A stretch of DNA of 64,000 nucleotides from an uncultured Flavobacteriales bacterium (GTDB lineage Bacteria > Bacteroidota > Bacteroidia > Flavobacteriales > Flavobacteriaceae), in assembly GCA_913020155.1 (NCBI GenBank), contig CAJWBA010000004.1:1-64000 (forward strand), written 5' to 3'. The notes beneath the pieces were generated by a model. The model did not search any database. It saw nothing but the letters and a program-made list of their open reading frames with translations, and was not told the origin of the DNA. The translations under genes and the position numbers were made by a program. This document shows, piece after piece, positions 1-8,850 of this stretch; the stretch's first letter is position 1; each line of letters starts with the position of its first letter.

Positions 1-35
1 GCTGAATGTCGCCGGTTCGAACCCGGTCTCTCGCT
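1..35 (+). tRNA. tRNA-Gly, 3' part only (anticodon outside the window)
   Basis: The first 35 bases are the 3' end of a tRNA. A T-arm with stem GCCGG/CCGGT around the loop TTCGAAC is followed by a seven-base acceptor strand CTCTCGC and a T discriminator. CCA is not encoded. The U73 discriminator, and the fit of the leading GCTG to the 3' side of a CAGC anticodon stem, suggest glycine, probably the UCC isoacceptor. The anticodon itself lies outside the window, so the identity is inferred. A T-rich run directly downstream may act as the terminator. Confidence 0.8.
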
Positions 36-158
36 CTTTTTTTATGCCTTTTTTGTTTTTTGAATTACAACTTGATGTAATATTCCCCAGAAATACTTTT
101 AACACTAATATTAACATCAATAACTAAGACTTACCATATTATTTTTTAATTTTAAGGT

Positions 159-887
159 ATGAAGATAAAGCTTCTTTTGGTAATGCTTTTTTGCTCTTTT
201 TCAAACTACGCTCAAGAGAGTAGAATGATTTTAAAAGGTCGTTTATTGTACAGAAACAGCAACGTAATTGCAGCTAATGTAGTCAATAACACGGCTCAGA
301 CCAATACAATTACAGACGGAGAAGGTGGCTTCGAAATTGAAGCTCGTGTTGGTGATGAGATTGTTTTTTCTTCTGTTCAATATAGAATAAGATCCATGAA
401 GATTACACCCGAAATAATTAAAAACAAACGTCTTGTTGTATCTATTGAAGAAAGGATAAACGTATTAGATGAGGTCGTAATAGGTCCAGAAAATCAAGAG
501 AAATTTTTGGACATGAAAAAAGAAGAGTTTAAACGTGTAGATTACACCCAGGATAAGTCAACTAAACTAATAAACAGAGCAGCTGATGATCGTCAGTTAG
601 TAAATGGACTAAATCTAGTTAATGTGGCCAAGTTGCTTGGCGGATTGTTGATCAAAAAATCGGGTCAACCTGATAAAAAATTAGTTCCAAGTGAAGTGCT
701 ACCATATGTTTTTGAAACTAATTTTTTTAATGAAGATTTAGGTCTTAATACTGAAGAAACACAAGGTTTTTTACAACGGATGGATGAAAAATTACCAACC
801 CAAAGATTTTTCAAAAAAGACATGGAATTTGAGCTAATTGATTATTTAGTAAAAGAAAGTAAGCTTTACAAGGAAGCAGTTAGGTAA
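159..887 (+). CDS. Secreted protein with carboxypeptidase-regulatory-like beta-sandwich domain
   Basis: This 242-residue protein has a signal peptide (residues 1-18, ending SNYAQ). Residues 25-110 look like a CarboxypepD_reg-like domain, with the pattern of a stated modification, a TDGEGGFEIEA turn and a closing VLDEVVI strand. This domain often precedes TonB-dependent receptor barrels in Bacteroidota, but no plug or barrel follows here. The C-terminal half is charged and unrecognised. The next gene begins two bases after the stop and encodes a protein of the same architecture, so the two form a tandem paralogous pair, probably periplasmic or outer-membrane associated. The exact role is unknown. 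Confidence 0.85.
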   Translation: MKIKLLLVMLFCSFSNYAQESRMILKGRLLYRNSNVIAANVVNNTAQTNTITDGEGGFEIEARVGDEIVFSSVQYRIRSMKITPEIIKNKRLVVSIEERINVLDEVVIGPENQEKFLDMKKEEFKRVDYTQDKSTKLINRAADDRQLVNGLNLVNVAKLLGGLLIKKSGQPDKKLVPSEVLPYVFETNFFNEDLGLNTEETQGFLQRMDEKLPTQRFFKKDMEFELIDYLVKESKLYKEAVR

Positions 888-889
888 GG

Positions 890-1663
890 ATGAAAAATGT
901 ATTCTTTGTTTTTAGTATTCTAATAACAGGATTGCTTTATGGACAAAAATTTAAGTTGCTCATTGGAAAAGTAGATCATTCCGATCTTTCACTTTCAGGA
1001 ATTCATGTAGTTAATCTCTCGCGAGCAAATGCTGTAATAACCGATGCATCAGGTTTTTTTGAGATATCAGTTCAAGTAGGGGAACGAATACTTTTTTCTG
1101 GAGTACAGTTTAAATCGAAGGAATTGATTGTTACTAAATCGGTTTTTGTTTCTGAATTTGTAACGGTTTACCTCGAAGCTTTTGTTAATGAACTTGACGA
1201 AGTTATCCTAAAACCCCATAATTTGTCAGGAAATTTGTCGTCTGACTTATCTAATGCAAAAATCAAAAAAACAATTAATTTTGACGATCTAGGAATACCT
1301 GGATACAAAGGAAAACGTAAAGAGCGTATTCCTTCACTTCAAGAGATAGCTCTCAACTTGGCCTTTGTTCAAGTTGATATTGAAGCGGTTTACAAACACA
1401 TTTCGGGATATTACAAAAAACTAAAGTTAAAAAGAAAACAAGATCAAGAATTTCAAACCATGCTTAAAATAATTCAATTTTATGGGCTTTATTTTTTTAA
1501 AGAAAATTATGATTTGGAGCAGGAAGAGGTTTATGATTTCGTATTGAGCTGTAAAGAAAATACACCTTTACTCAGTTTTTTCAATCAAAACAGACATGAA
1601 GAAGTTTTGCAAGCTTTTTTTTCTTACTCAAAAACTTACCAGAATTCGAATGTTCAAAAATAA
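890..1663 (+). CDS. Secreted protein with carboxypeptidase-regulatory-like domain, paralogue of the upstream gene
   Basis: This 257-residue protein has an N-terminal signal peptide (residues 1-18, ending LLYGQ) and a CarboxypepD_reg-like domain at about residues 22-110. The domain carries the turn ITDASGFFEISV and ends with NELDEVIL, matching the same elements of the upstream protein. The C-terminal region is lysine-rich and mostly helical in appearance, with no recognised catalytic motif. The gene lies 2 bp after its paralogue, and its last 14 bases overlap the preferred start of the DUF6702 gene, so the three are likely co-transcribed. Function is not established. Confidence 0.85.
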   Translation: MKNVFFVFSILITGLLYGQKFKLLIGKVDHSDLSLSGIHVVNLSRANAVITDASGFFEISVQVGERILFSGVQFKSKELIVTKSVFVSEFVTVYLEAFVNELDEVILKPHNLSGNLSSDLSNAKIKKTINFDDLGIPGYKGKRKERIPSLQEIALNLAFVQVDIEAVYKHISGYYKKLKLKRKQDQEFQTMLKIIQFYGLYFFKENYDLEQEEVYDFVLSCKENTPLLSFFNQNRHEEVLQAFFSYSKTYQNSNVQK

Positions 1664-2162
1664 AATTTCCATATTCTTTTTTTTGGGGATAGCGCTGTTT
1701 CCACTCAGTAGTTTTACACATGATTATTATGTGTCAATTACTGAAGTTGTTTATGTTGCAGAAAAACAACAGCTTCAATTAACTACGCGGATTTTTACAG
1801 ATGACATGGAAGCTTATTTCAATTCCCAGACCAACGAAACTATTCAACTCTCACCAGACCGTAATTCAATTTTAATTGATTCTTTGGTTGAAAAATTTTT
1901 TAAAAATAATTTCAAAGTATTTTTCGATGATAATGAATTAGAAATAAGTTATCTTGGAAGACAATACCAAGAAGATCAAATTTTGATTTTTGCAGAAGTT
2001 GCAGAACTGATTCCCCCCATAAGCTATGAAATACAAAACACTATTTTGATCCCCTTTAGAACCAAACAGCAAAATATCGTTCGGGTTAAAAATAATATTG
2101 CCAATAAAAGTTTTCTAATGGATGCTTCCAGGACTATTTTAAATCAACTTTGGATCAATTGA
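1650..2162 (+). CDS. DUF6702 family exported protein
   Basis: I use the ATG at 1650 (MFKNKISIFFF) instead of the ORF-track start at 1596. The longer start would overlap the upstream gene by 68 bp and place charged residues before the signal peptide. The 170-residue product has a signal peptide ending near LSSFTHDYY, then the segment VSITEVVYVAEKQQLQLTTRIFTDDM characteristic of the DUF6702 family of Bacteroidota. Homologues commonly sit next to an M1-type metallopeptidase gene, as here. The biochemical role is unknown; a periplasmic location is inferred from the leader. Confidence 0.85.
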   Translation: MFKNKISIFFFLGIALFPLSSFTHDYYVSITEVVYVAEKQQLQLTTRIFTDDMEAYFNSQTNETIQLSPDRNSILIDSLVEKFFKNNFKVFFDDNELEISYLGRQYQEDQILIFAEVAELIPPISYEIQNTILIPFRTKQQNIVRVKNNIANKSFLMDASRTILNQLWIN

Positions 2163-2206
2163 TTGAAAAAAAGATTATTTTTAAAGTCTTAAAATTAGAA
2201 AAACCT

Positions 2207-4468
2207 ATGAAAAGCAATTTTTTATTTTTTTTATTTACTTTTATTTTTTATGGCCTTCTCTTTTCACAAGGGGAAACCTCAAAAGCAGTCCAATTGGGAC
2301 ACAAAAACAACAATAATTTCAAACAGCTTTACGAAGAATTTTCCACTCCAAATAGTTTCAGAACAGCTTCAGGAGCACCAGGTGTTGATTATTATCAACA
2401 GCAGGTAGACTATATAATGAATATTGAATTAGATGATCAAAACAAGAGGTTGTATGGTGAAGAAACGATAACTTACACCAACAATTCTCCAGATGATCTA
2501 GCATATCTTTGGTTGCAATTAGATCAGAATATTCGAAAGAAAGATGCACCAGCCTTAGAAAAAAATACTTCTTCTATTGCTGCAATGGAAAATGTTGAAA
2601 GTTTTGTAAAAGAAACCTTCAAAGAGCCCTTTAATGGCGGGTTTAATGTTGAATATGTTAAAGATTCGAACGGGATGCCATTGCGCCACATAATAAATCA
2701 AACCATGATGCGTGTGGATTTACCGACCCCATTGAAAAGTGGACAACAATATGTGTTTTCTGTTAAGTGGTGGTACAACATAAATAATCATGTGACTGAT
2801 CGAGCACGATCGGGTTATGAATATTTCCCAGAGGACGATAATCGTGTTTATGTTATTGCTCAATTTTTCCCGAGATTGGCTGTTTACAATGATGTTGAGG
2901 GATGGCAAAATTATCAGTTTTGGGACAATGGTGAATTTGCCTTAAATTTTGGTAATTACGAGGTTAATATTACGGTTCCAGAAGATCATATCATGGAAGC
3001 AACTGGGGAATTGCAAAACCCTAAAGAAGTTCTTTCAAAGGTTGAACTACAACGTTACAAAAAAGCTTTAAATACTTTTGATAAACCTGTTTTAATAGTT
3101 AACCAGCAGGAAACCCAGATAAAAGAAGCAACCAAAGCAACCAAGAAAAGCACCTGGAAATTTAAGGCGCAAAATGTTAGAGACTTTGGTTTTGCCACTT
3201 CAAGACGATTCATTTGGGATATGATGGCAGTTAAAGTAGGCAATAAAAATGTAATAGCTTCATCATTGTACCCAAAAGAAGGAAATCCTTTGTGGGAAGA
3301 ATACTCCACAAAAGTTGTTGCTCATACATTAAAAGTTTATTCAAAGTACACTTTTGATTATCCTTATCCAAAAGCAGTTTCTGTTCATTCCAAAAATCAA
3401 GGAATGGAGTATCCTATGATTTGCTGGAATCATGGAAGACCCAATGAAGATGGAACGTATTCTGATAAAGTTAAATACGGAATGATTAGTGTTATCATTC
3501 ATGAGGTAGGTCATAATTATTTCCCTATGATTGTAAATTCAGACGAGCGACAATGGGGTTGGATGGATGAAGGTCTCGATACTTTTGTACAGTATTTGAC
3601 TGAACAAGAATTTGAACCAAATTATCCCTCACGTAGAGGTGATCCTTCAAAAGTCATTCGATATATGTCTGGGAATCAAGATTTCATAAGTCCAATCATG
3701 TCCAATCCTGAAAATGTATTTCAACTTGGACCAAATGCCTATGGTAAACCCGCCACTGCTCTTAATATTTTGAGAGAAACGATAATGGGCGAAGAGCTTT
3801 TTGATTATGCTTTTAAAACCTATTCCCGTCGATGGATGTTCAAGCACCCTTCTCCCGAAGATTTCTTTAGAACAATGGAAGATGCATCTGCTGTTGATCT
3901 GGACTGGTTTTGGAGGGGATGGTTCTACTCAACTGATGTTGTTGACATAGGTGTAAAATCATTAAAAAGATTTCATATTTCTTCAAAACCTAACAAGCAA
4001 GTTGATGATGCTGTTTCAGAATATGGAATGACCTCTGATCTACTTACAGATATGGTTTTTATGATCGATGAAGATTCTGAATCATTTTCCGAAGAACTCA
4101 AGAATAATGAGATGAATTCCGAGGCTCTCAAGAACTACCTAGAAGAAAATAAATCTACCCTTTCTGGAAAAATATTACCAAAGTATTTCTATGAAATTGA
4201 ATTTGAAAAACCTGGAGGTATTGTGATGCCTATTATTATTGAATATTCGTATGCTGATGGAACAAAAGGACAGGTAACTTATCCCGTCCAAGTTTGGCGA
4301 AAAAACCCTCAATCTGTTACAAAAAGGATTACTTCCAATAAGGAAATTGTTAAAGTAGTAATTGATCCCAAAGCTAAGACAGCTGACGTTAACCTTTCAA
4401 ATAATACTTGGCCAAAAGAAGAGATCAAGTCAGATTTTGATAAGTTTAAGAAAGCTGTAAAAGGGTAA
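2207..4468 (+). CDS. M1 family (gluzincin) aminopeptidase, exported
   Basis: A zinc aminopeptidase of about 753 residues. The zinc site HEVGHN is followed 19 residues later by the glutamate ligand in MDEGLDTF, the M1 arrangement HExxH-x18-E. The exopeptidase motif reads GMEYP, as in a Bacteroidota M1 subfamily, in place of classical GAMEN. I prefer the ATG at 2207, which gives a clean signal peptide (MKSNFLFFLFTFIFYGLLFSQ); the longer start at 2150 overlaps the DUF6702 gene and adds a charged extension. No type IX C-terminal sorting domain is apparent, so a periplasmic role in peptide degradation is most likely. Confidence 0.93.
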   Translation: MKSNFLFFLFTFIFYGLLFSQGETSKAVQLGHKNNNNFKQLYEEFSTPNSFRTASGAPGVDYYQQQVDYIMNIELDDQNKRLYGEETITYTNNSPDDLAYLWLQLDQNIRKKDAPALEKNTSSIAAMENVESFVKETFKEPFNGGFNVEYVKDSNGMPLRHIINQTMMRVDLPTPLKSGQQYVFSVKWWYNINNHVTDRARSGYEYFPEDDNRVYVIAQFFPRLAVYNDVEGWQNYQFWDNGEFALNFGNYEVNITVPEDHIMEATGELQNPKEVLSKVELQRYKKALNTFDKPVLIVNQQETQIKEATKATKKSTWKFKAQNVRDFGFATSRRFIWDMMAVKVGNKNVIASSLYPKEGNPLWEEYSTKVVAHTLKVYSKYTFDYPYPKAVSVHSKNQGMEYPMICWNHGRPNEDGTYSDKVKYGMISVIIHEVGHNYFPMIVNSDERQWGWMDEGLDTFVQYLTEQEFEPNYPSRRGDPSKVIRYMSGNQDFISPIMSNPENVFQLGPNAYGKPATALNILRETIMGEELFDYAFKTYSRRWMFKHPSPEDFFRTMEDASAVDLDWFWRGWFYSTDVVDIGVKSLKRFHISSKPNKQVDDAVSEYGMTSDLLTDMVFMIDEDSESFSEELKNNEMNSEALKNYLEENKSTLSGKILPKYFYEIEFEKPGGIVMPIIIEYSYADGTKGQVTYPVQVWRKNPQSVTKRITSNKEIVKVVIDPKAKTADVNLSNNTWPKEEIKSDFDKFKKAVKG

Positions 4469-4517
4469 GAATTAAATAAAAGCATCTAATAAATTTAGCT
4501 GTATTTTAATTGAAATG

Positions 4518-4525
4518 TATATTTG
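4518..4525 (+). promoter_or_regulatory. Bacteroidota -7 promoter element for tatA
   Basis: TATATTTG is a perfect match to the Bacteroidota -7 consensus TAnnTTTG. By the usual spacing, transcription would start near 4529, seven bases before the ATG at 4536. The longer ORF-track start at 4515 overlaps this element and would lie upstream of the transcript, which favours the shorter protein. Confidence 0.6.
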
Positions 4526-4535
4526 TAAAAAAAAC

Positions 4536-4805
4536 ATGTTCACATTCATTAGCGGAGCGGAGATCGTTTTTATATTTTTTATCATACTGTTGATATTCGG
4601 TGCTGATAAAATCCCAACAATCGCGAGGGGATTAGCTAAAGGTATGACACAAGTTAAAAATGCTACTAACGAAATAAAGACAGAGATTCAAAAATCTGCA
4701 GATATTGATCCATCAAAATCCATAACATCAGAGTTCACCAAAGAAATAGATAAAGTCAAAGACGATTTCGATAAAATATCAGGTTCAATAAAAAGAAAGC
4801 TTTAA
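4536..4805 (+). CDS. tatA: Sec-independent (Tat) translocase protein TatA/TatB family
   Basis: An 89-residue protein beginning MFTFISGAEIVFIFF. It has one N-terminal membrane helix, an FG hinge (LIFGADKIP), an amphipathic helix (IARGLAKGMTQVKNA) and a charged C-terminal tail. This is the TatA/TatB layout for exporting folded twin-arginine substrates across the inner membrane. Bacteroidota proteins of this type are generally annotated TatA. The short start is chosen because the -7 promoter element at 4518-4525 overlaps the longer one. Its last four bases overlap the end of the convergent O-methyltransferase gene. Confidence 0.85.
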   Translation: MFTFISGAEIVFIFFIILLIFGADKIPTIARGLAKGMTQVKNATNEIKTEIQKSADIDPSKSITSEFTKEIDKVKDDFDKISGSIKRKL

Positions 4806-5443
4806 CGAACACGACTTAGGGTTAAGCCATCTCGAAGTGGAAGTAATACACTATCTACTCTTGGGTCGTTAGCAACTAATTCATTGAACTTTTGAAGCAC
4901 TCGAGTGTCTTTGTCTTTAGAATCAGCTTTTTGAGTAACTTTCCCACTCCAGAGAACATTATCCGATATAATCAGTCCACCAGAACGTGTTTTTGGAAGA
5001 ACCAATTCAAAATAATTAAGATAATTGGTTTTATCTGCATCCAAAAAAACAAGGTCATAATTATGTTTAAGATTTGGAATAAGGTCTATAGCAGTTCCAA
5101 GGTGTTGATGAATTTGTGTTCCAAAACCAGAACGGTCGAAATGCTTTCGCTGAAAATCCATCAATTCTTCATTTTTATCAATGGTATCAATTTCCCCTCC
5201 ATTTGCCAAACCTTCGGCCAAGCAAAGTGTTGCATATCCTGTGTAGGTTCCAATTTCTAAAACCCTTTTAGGAGCAATTAGTTTTGACAACATACTTAAA
5301 AACCTTCCTTGTAATGTTCCACTAAGCATTCTAGGTAACAATACTTTTTGGTAGGTTTCGCGAGCTAAATCTGTCAAAATTTTAGGTTCGCTCTGCGAAT
5401 TTGCCACAACATAATCAGCTAATACTTCGCTTATAAATTCCAT
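4802..5443 (-). CDS. Class I SAM-dependent O-methyltransferase
   Basis: This 213-residue protein matches the catechol/caffeoyl-CoA O-methyltransferase family (Methyltransf_3). The SAM-binding motif I is VLEIGTYTGYATLCLAEGL and the metal-binding region is DLVFLDADKTNYL. The full length suits the family, and the product is probably cytoplasmic. The natural substrate cannot be read from the sequence. The flavin reductase gene ends exactly where this one starts, with a zero-base gap, so the two are very likely one transcriptional unit. The 3' end overlaps tatA by four bases on the opposite strand. Confidence 0.9.
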   Translation of the reverse strand: MEFISEVLADYVVANSQSEPKILTDLARETYQKVLLPRMLSGTLQGRFLSMLSKLIAPKRVLEIGTYTGYATLCLAEGLANGGEIDTIDKNEELMDFQRKHFDRSGFGTQIHQHLGTAIDLIPNLKHNYDLVFLDADKTNYLNYFELVLPKTRSGGLIISDNVLWSGKVTQKADSKDKDTRVLQKFNELVANDPRVDSVLLPLRDGLTLSRVR

Positions 5444-6070
5444 TTAATTTACTTTGATTTTTGGGCGTGCATAAGGAAATCGTTCAATTAGCTTAGGAAT
5501 TGCGTATCCATCAAGACCGTTTATCGAAACTACACCACCTTTATCCAACTGTATCCAACCATCTTCAAGAAGCATATCGTCTTCGATAAATAGGTGTTCT
5601 ATTTGACCAACAATCATCAAAGTATCATTTTCTTTGATGTGATATTCGTTTACATAACTGCAACCCAATTGTAATGGAGCGTTTTTCACAAAAGGAGCTT
5701 TCATTTCTTCTTTGAACTCTTCCGTAAAAGAAGTTTGGTCAAATTCTGAAATTTGTTCGTGGTATTTGGCTGAAGTATGGTGCGCATCTTCTATTTGACT
5801 TTTGTGGATGTGATTTATTGTAAAGAAACCATTGTTTTTCATGTTCTGATATGTATGTCTCGGCACTGAAGTTGGGCGAAGAATAAAACCAATTAAAGGA
5901 GGGTTACTTCCTAGGTGGATAACTGAATTGAAAACTGCAAGATTTGTACTTCCATTTTTAGATTGTGTGCCTATTAAATTTGCTGATTTATATCCAGTAC
6001 AACTGTTTATCATGTTCAATCTGAAGATTGATGACATTTTTCCTATATCTTCTTTGGAGAAGTGCTTCAT
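5444..6070 (-). CDS. Flavin reductase-like (FMN-binding) family protein
   Basis: This 208-residue protein resembles the flavin reductase-like FMN-binding domain. The core includes NLIGTQSKNGSTNLAVFNSV and a LIGFILRPTSVPRHTYQNM segment, typical of the split beta-barrel flavin site. Such proteins transfer hydride from NAD(P)H to flavin or act as oxygenase partners; the substrate here is unknown. It is followed without a gap by the O-methyltransferase gene. A near-consensus -7 element (TATCTTTA on the minus strand) lies just upstream of the start. Confidence 0.88.
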   Translation of the reverse strand: MKHFSKEDIGKMSSIFRLNMINSCTGYKSANLIGTQSKNGSTNLAVFNSVIHLGSNPPLIGFILRPTSVPRHTYQNMKNNGFFTINHIHKSQIEDAHHTSAKYHEQISEFDQTSFTEEFKEEMKAPFVKNAPLQLGCSYVNEYHIKENDTLMIVGQIEHLFIEDDMLLEDGWIQLDKGGVVSINGLDGYAIPKLIERFPYARPKIKVN

Positions 6071-6121
6071 TTTTTTTGAAGTAAAGATAAGTGTTGCATA
6101 ATGTTTTGATCAGAAAAATCT

Positions 6122-6328
6122 CTAGCTATTGTTTTTATCGTCAAATTTCATAATCTGAAATAATAAAAAAACAACGCCAGCAATAAGACAAACTAAATAT
6201 ATGAAGTGTTTGTACTTTTCTATTCCCTTAAAAGACCCGTTCAACACAAATCTGTCAATGATACTGATAAAACCAAAAAGGAAAGCGAGGATAAAAATAG
6301 GTCTGTACTTATTGAAAAAGCTTTTCAT
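6122..6328 (-). CDS. Small two-helix membrane protein, unknown function
   Basis: This 68-residue ORF begins MKSFFNKYRP and has two hydrophobic stretches (residues about 11-29 and 42-60) separated by a basic loop with GIEKYKHF. The C-terminus is charged (KFDDKNNS). The layout and codon pattern are those of a real small inner-membrane protein. I prefer it to the 63-residue ORF on the opposite strand over the same bases, which lacks any coherent structure. No family is recognised. It is monocistronic, between the flavin reductase start and the upstream end of a divergent lipoprotein gene. Confidence 0.65.
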   Translation of the reverse strand: MKSFFNKYRPIFILAFLFGFISIIDRFVLNGSFKGIEKYKHFIYLVCLIAGVVFLLFQIMKFDDKNNS

Positions 6329-6433
6329 AGAAAAAGGTTGTGATTATCTAATTGTAAAATACAAAAGATTAGCTAAAAATTTTATTTATTAATAAATAAT
6401 AATTTTAGTTAATAATTGTTTTATTTTTACAAT

Positions 6434-7444
6434 ATGTATTTTAAGAGGGTAGAAGGAATCATTTACGTTTTTTTGTGTTTACTTCAGTTTAATATAAGCT
6501 GTTCTCCGCCTGTATTTAAAATTCCCGAAAAATCAGATCAATCTGTGTTAGGTTGGAAAAATGAAGGAAAGATAAACGCATCCTTCATCGCTTCGGGTCG
6601 TTCGGTTGCTTCTTCAAGTAATACTGGATCTCCATCACTTTCAGTAAGTTATATTGCAACCGCACCTAACGTTGATTCTGTTTTGTGGCAATTTCCTGGA
6701 GGAAATCCAGTTTCTTCAACTTTGCGTGACCTAGACGTAACTTATTCAAATTTTGGGGCTTATGATATTGGTCTTAGGGTTTCCAATTTAGATGATACCG
6801 ATTATAGATTTTTTGAAAATTATGTTAAATTATATTATAAAGACGACTGGTCTTTTGGTGTAGACAGTTGGTCAGTAACGGGAACCACCGATATCACAGA
6901 TTTTGTACCTTATGTAGATGAGAATGGATCATCATGGATATACGTCCCGCATACAATCGAAAATGAAGCGAAATGTGTAAAATCATTTACGGGGTTTCCC
7001 TCAAATAATCTGGATTTGGAATTTGAATATAAGCTTAATCCTGTACCTGAGTTTTATGTAGCTACAACTTATCAGGTAAGCTCTTCTACATCAATTACCG
7101 TTTCTGGGACAACGCAAACAACAACTTTTACCTTATCCAACATAGTTAGTCCAACGCAGTATGTTGAAGCAAATTCTACACCCACACCAACCAAATTTAC
7201 TTACCCTACAACGTATCCCGGTCAGAGACGTTTAACTTTAAATTACAATAATATTCCTATCTGGACAACTTCTAGGATGACAGAGGGTAAGTTTAGAAGA
7301 GTAAAATTATCTCTACCCTCACTAGCAAACTTTAATTTGAGTTATGTAATTTCTGCAAATACAAAAAACTCATCTGGTGTAATCGAATATCCATTCCAAA
7401 CAGATATTAGAAATATGACTATTAAATTTAACAAAAAACAGTAA
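6434..7444 (+). CDS. Predicted lipoprotein with a PKD-like domain
   Basis: I use the ATG at 6434 (MYFKRVEG). The product is about 336 residues with a lipoprotein signal peptide whose lipidated cysteine is probably C23 (FNISC). Residues about 75-130 carry a PKD-like immunoglobulin fold, with VLWQFPGGNPVSS, then YSNFGAYDIGLRVSN, the usual W-x-F-x-GG and G-x-YDV patterns. The C-terminal part is beta-rich, resembling a carbohydrate-binding or jelly-roll module, but I cannot assign a family. Cell-surface or periplasmic adhesion or polymer binding is inferred. The gene converges on the FAD-linked oxidase gene with only 11 bp between them. Confidence 0.8.
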   Translation: MYFKRVEGIIYVFLCLLQFNISCSPPVFKIPEKSDQSVLGWKNEGKINASFIASGRSVASSSNTGSPSLSVSYIATAPNVDSVLWQFPGGNPVSSTLRDLDVTYSNFGAYDIGLRVSNLDDTDYRFFENYVKLYYKDDWSFGVDSWSVTGTTDITDFVPYVDENGSSWIYVPHTIENEAKCVKSFTGFPSNNLDLEFEYKLNPVPEFYVATTYQVSSSTSITVSGTTQTTTFTLSNIVSPTQYVEANSTPTPTKFTYPTTYPGQRRLTLNYNNIPIWTTSRMTEGKFRRVKLSLPSLANFNLSYVISANTKNSSGVIEYPFQTDIRNMTIKFNKKQ

Positions 7445-7455
7445 ATGGTATTTCT

Positions 7456-8841
7456 TTAAATAATCCTTTTGGGATTTAGAATATTCAATGGATCAAATGT
7501 TTTTTTAAGAGTTCTCATCATGTCTATTTCTTCTTCCGACCTGCTTATAAATAAGTACTCTTTTTTGTGTAAACCAATTCCGTGTTCTGCCGAGACAGAG
7601 CCACCAATTTCTTTTAGAGGTTTATAAATAATTGAATTTATAGCGTCTATTATTTCTGTACTGTTTTCTTTTTTCCCAATTATAAAATGAATGTTACCAT
7701 CTGCGACATGTCCAAATGGGAAAATACGATCAACAAAAGGAAGTTTTTCAAGTTCAACGATCATCTGGTCAATAAGTTCTCCGATGAGTGGGATAGGTAT
7801 GCTAATGTCAAAATGCTGATCATGATTTGCTTGAGCTGCCAAAACAGAAACATCTTCTCTAATTTGCCAAATTGAGTTCAATTCCCGTTCAGATTGAGCC
7901 ATAACACCATCTTCTATCAATTCCTTTTTAAGTACTTGTCCAATAAGGTTCTCGAGGCGGACATAATCTTGTTCTACTTGACTTCCTAAACTCTCAACAA
8001 ATACATAGTATTTGTATTCTTGGGCTAGAGGAGGTAGTAGATAAGAGGGTTGAGTTGTCATTGCTTTGTAGGTTCTTTTCCACATCAATTCAAAACCACT
8101 TAATGTCCCTGCTAGGTTTTGCTCCAAGAATTTTAGTAGTTTAATAACATTTTCATAATTTTTAATTCCAACAACTGCGGAAGAACGACTAGTCGGAGCT
8201 TCGGAAAGTCTTAAAATAACTTTAGTTATAACTCCGAGGGTTCCCTCTGATCCAATGAATAGTTGTTTTAGGTCATAACCCGAATTGTCTTTTATTATTT
8301 TTTTTAGAGAGGAGATAATAGTTCCATCAGGGAGAACTGCTTCAACACCGAGAACCATTTGTCGAGTCATTCCGTATCTAAAAACTCTAAGGCCACCTGC
8401 ATTAGTAGACACAACACCTCCAATTTGAGCCGAACCCTTTGCCCCAAAACTCATGGGTAACAAAAGGTTTTCTGCTTTGGCCGCATCAATAAGATTTTCC
8501 AATATTGCACCAGCTTGTGCTGTTATTGTTCTACTTTGAGAATCCACTTCTTCGATTGCATTCATTTTATCCAAGGCCAAAACCAACTGATGCTTTTGTG
8601 TTTCGGTACCTCCAACAAGATTGGTAACACCCCCATGAATTACCACCTCTTGTTTGTTGCGATGAGAAAGCATCATTATTCTCGAAACTTCCTCAGTGGT
8701 TTTTGGATAGACAACAGCTAATGCCTCTAAAGGGATGTCTGTTTTCCAAATGTGTGTAAAACGATTTTTTTCTGCACCAGAATGAAGAATATTATTGGGA
8801 CCAACGATATTGATTAAGTTCTCAACTAAATTTTGATTCAT
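7456..8841 (-). CDS. FAD-linked oxidase, GlcD / D-lactate dehydrogenase type
   Basis: A 461-residue flavoprotein of the VAO/PCMH family. The FAD-binding half carries VVIHGGVTNLVGG and GSAQIGGVVSTNAGGLRVFRYG with FIGSEGTLGVITKV, typical of GlcD and D-2-hydroxyacid dehydrogenases. The C-terminal half has the metal-site histidines FPFGHVADGNIHFI and the terminal SAEHGIGLHKKEYL motif. It should oxidise a D-2-hydroxyacid such as glycolate, lactate or 2-hydroxyglutarate, passing electrons onward. It is the last gene of a minus-strand operon with alanine dehydrogenase and the two CoA-transferase subunits, which fits carbon-skeleton catabolism. The exact substrate is not determinable. Confidence 0.88.
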   Translation of the reverse strand: MNQNLVENLINIVGPNNILHSGAEKNRFTHIWKTDIPLEALAVVYPKTTEEVSRIMMLSHRNKQEVVIHGGVTNLVGGTETQKHQLVLALDKMNAIEEVDSQSRTITAQAGAILENLIDAAKAENLLLPMSFGAKGSAQIGGVVSTNAGGLRVFRYGMTRQMVLGVEAVLPDGTIISSLKKIIKDNSGYDLKQLFIGSEGTLGVITKVILRLSEAPTSRSSAVVGIKNYENVIKLLKFLEQNLAGTLSGFELMWKRTYKAMTTQPSYLLPPLAQEYKYYVFVESLGSQVEQDYVRLENLIGQVLKKELIEDGVMAQSERELNSIWQIREDVSVLAAQANHDQHFDISIPIPLIGELIDQMIVELEKLPFVDRIFPFGHVADGNIHFIIGKKENSTEIIDAINSIIYKPLKEIGGSVSAEHGIGLHKKEYLFISRSEEEIDMMRTLKKTFDPLNILNPKRII

Positions 8842-8850
8842 TTTTTATTT

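Noticed and set aside
3400-3420. M1 peptidase lacking GAMEN (reads GMEYP)
   Set aside because: The GMEYP form belongs to a recognised M1 subfamily in Bacteroidota, so it is not evidence of an inactive enzyme.
4892-5260. 122-aa plus-strand ORF inside the O-methyltransferase gene
   Set aside because: Overlaps a conserved methyltransferase on the other strand; no motif.
6201-6392. 63-aa ORF opposite the small membrane protein
   Set aside because: The minus-strand ORF has a cleaner two-helix structure and a better start.
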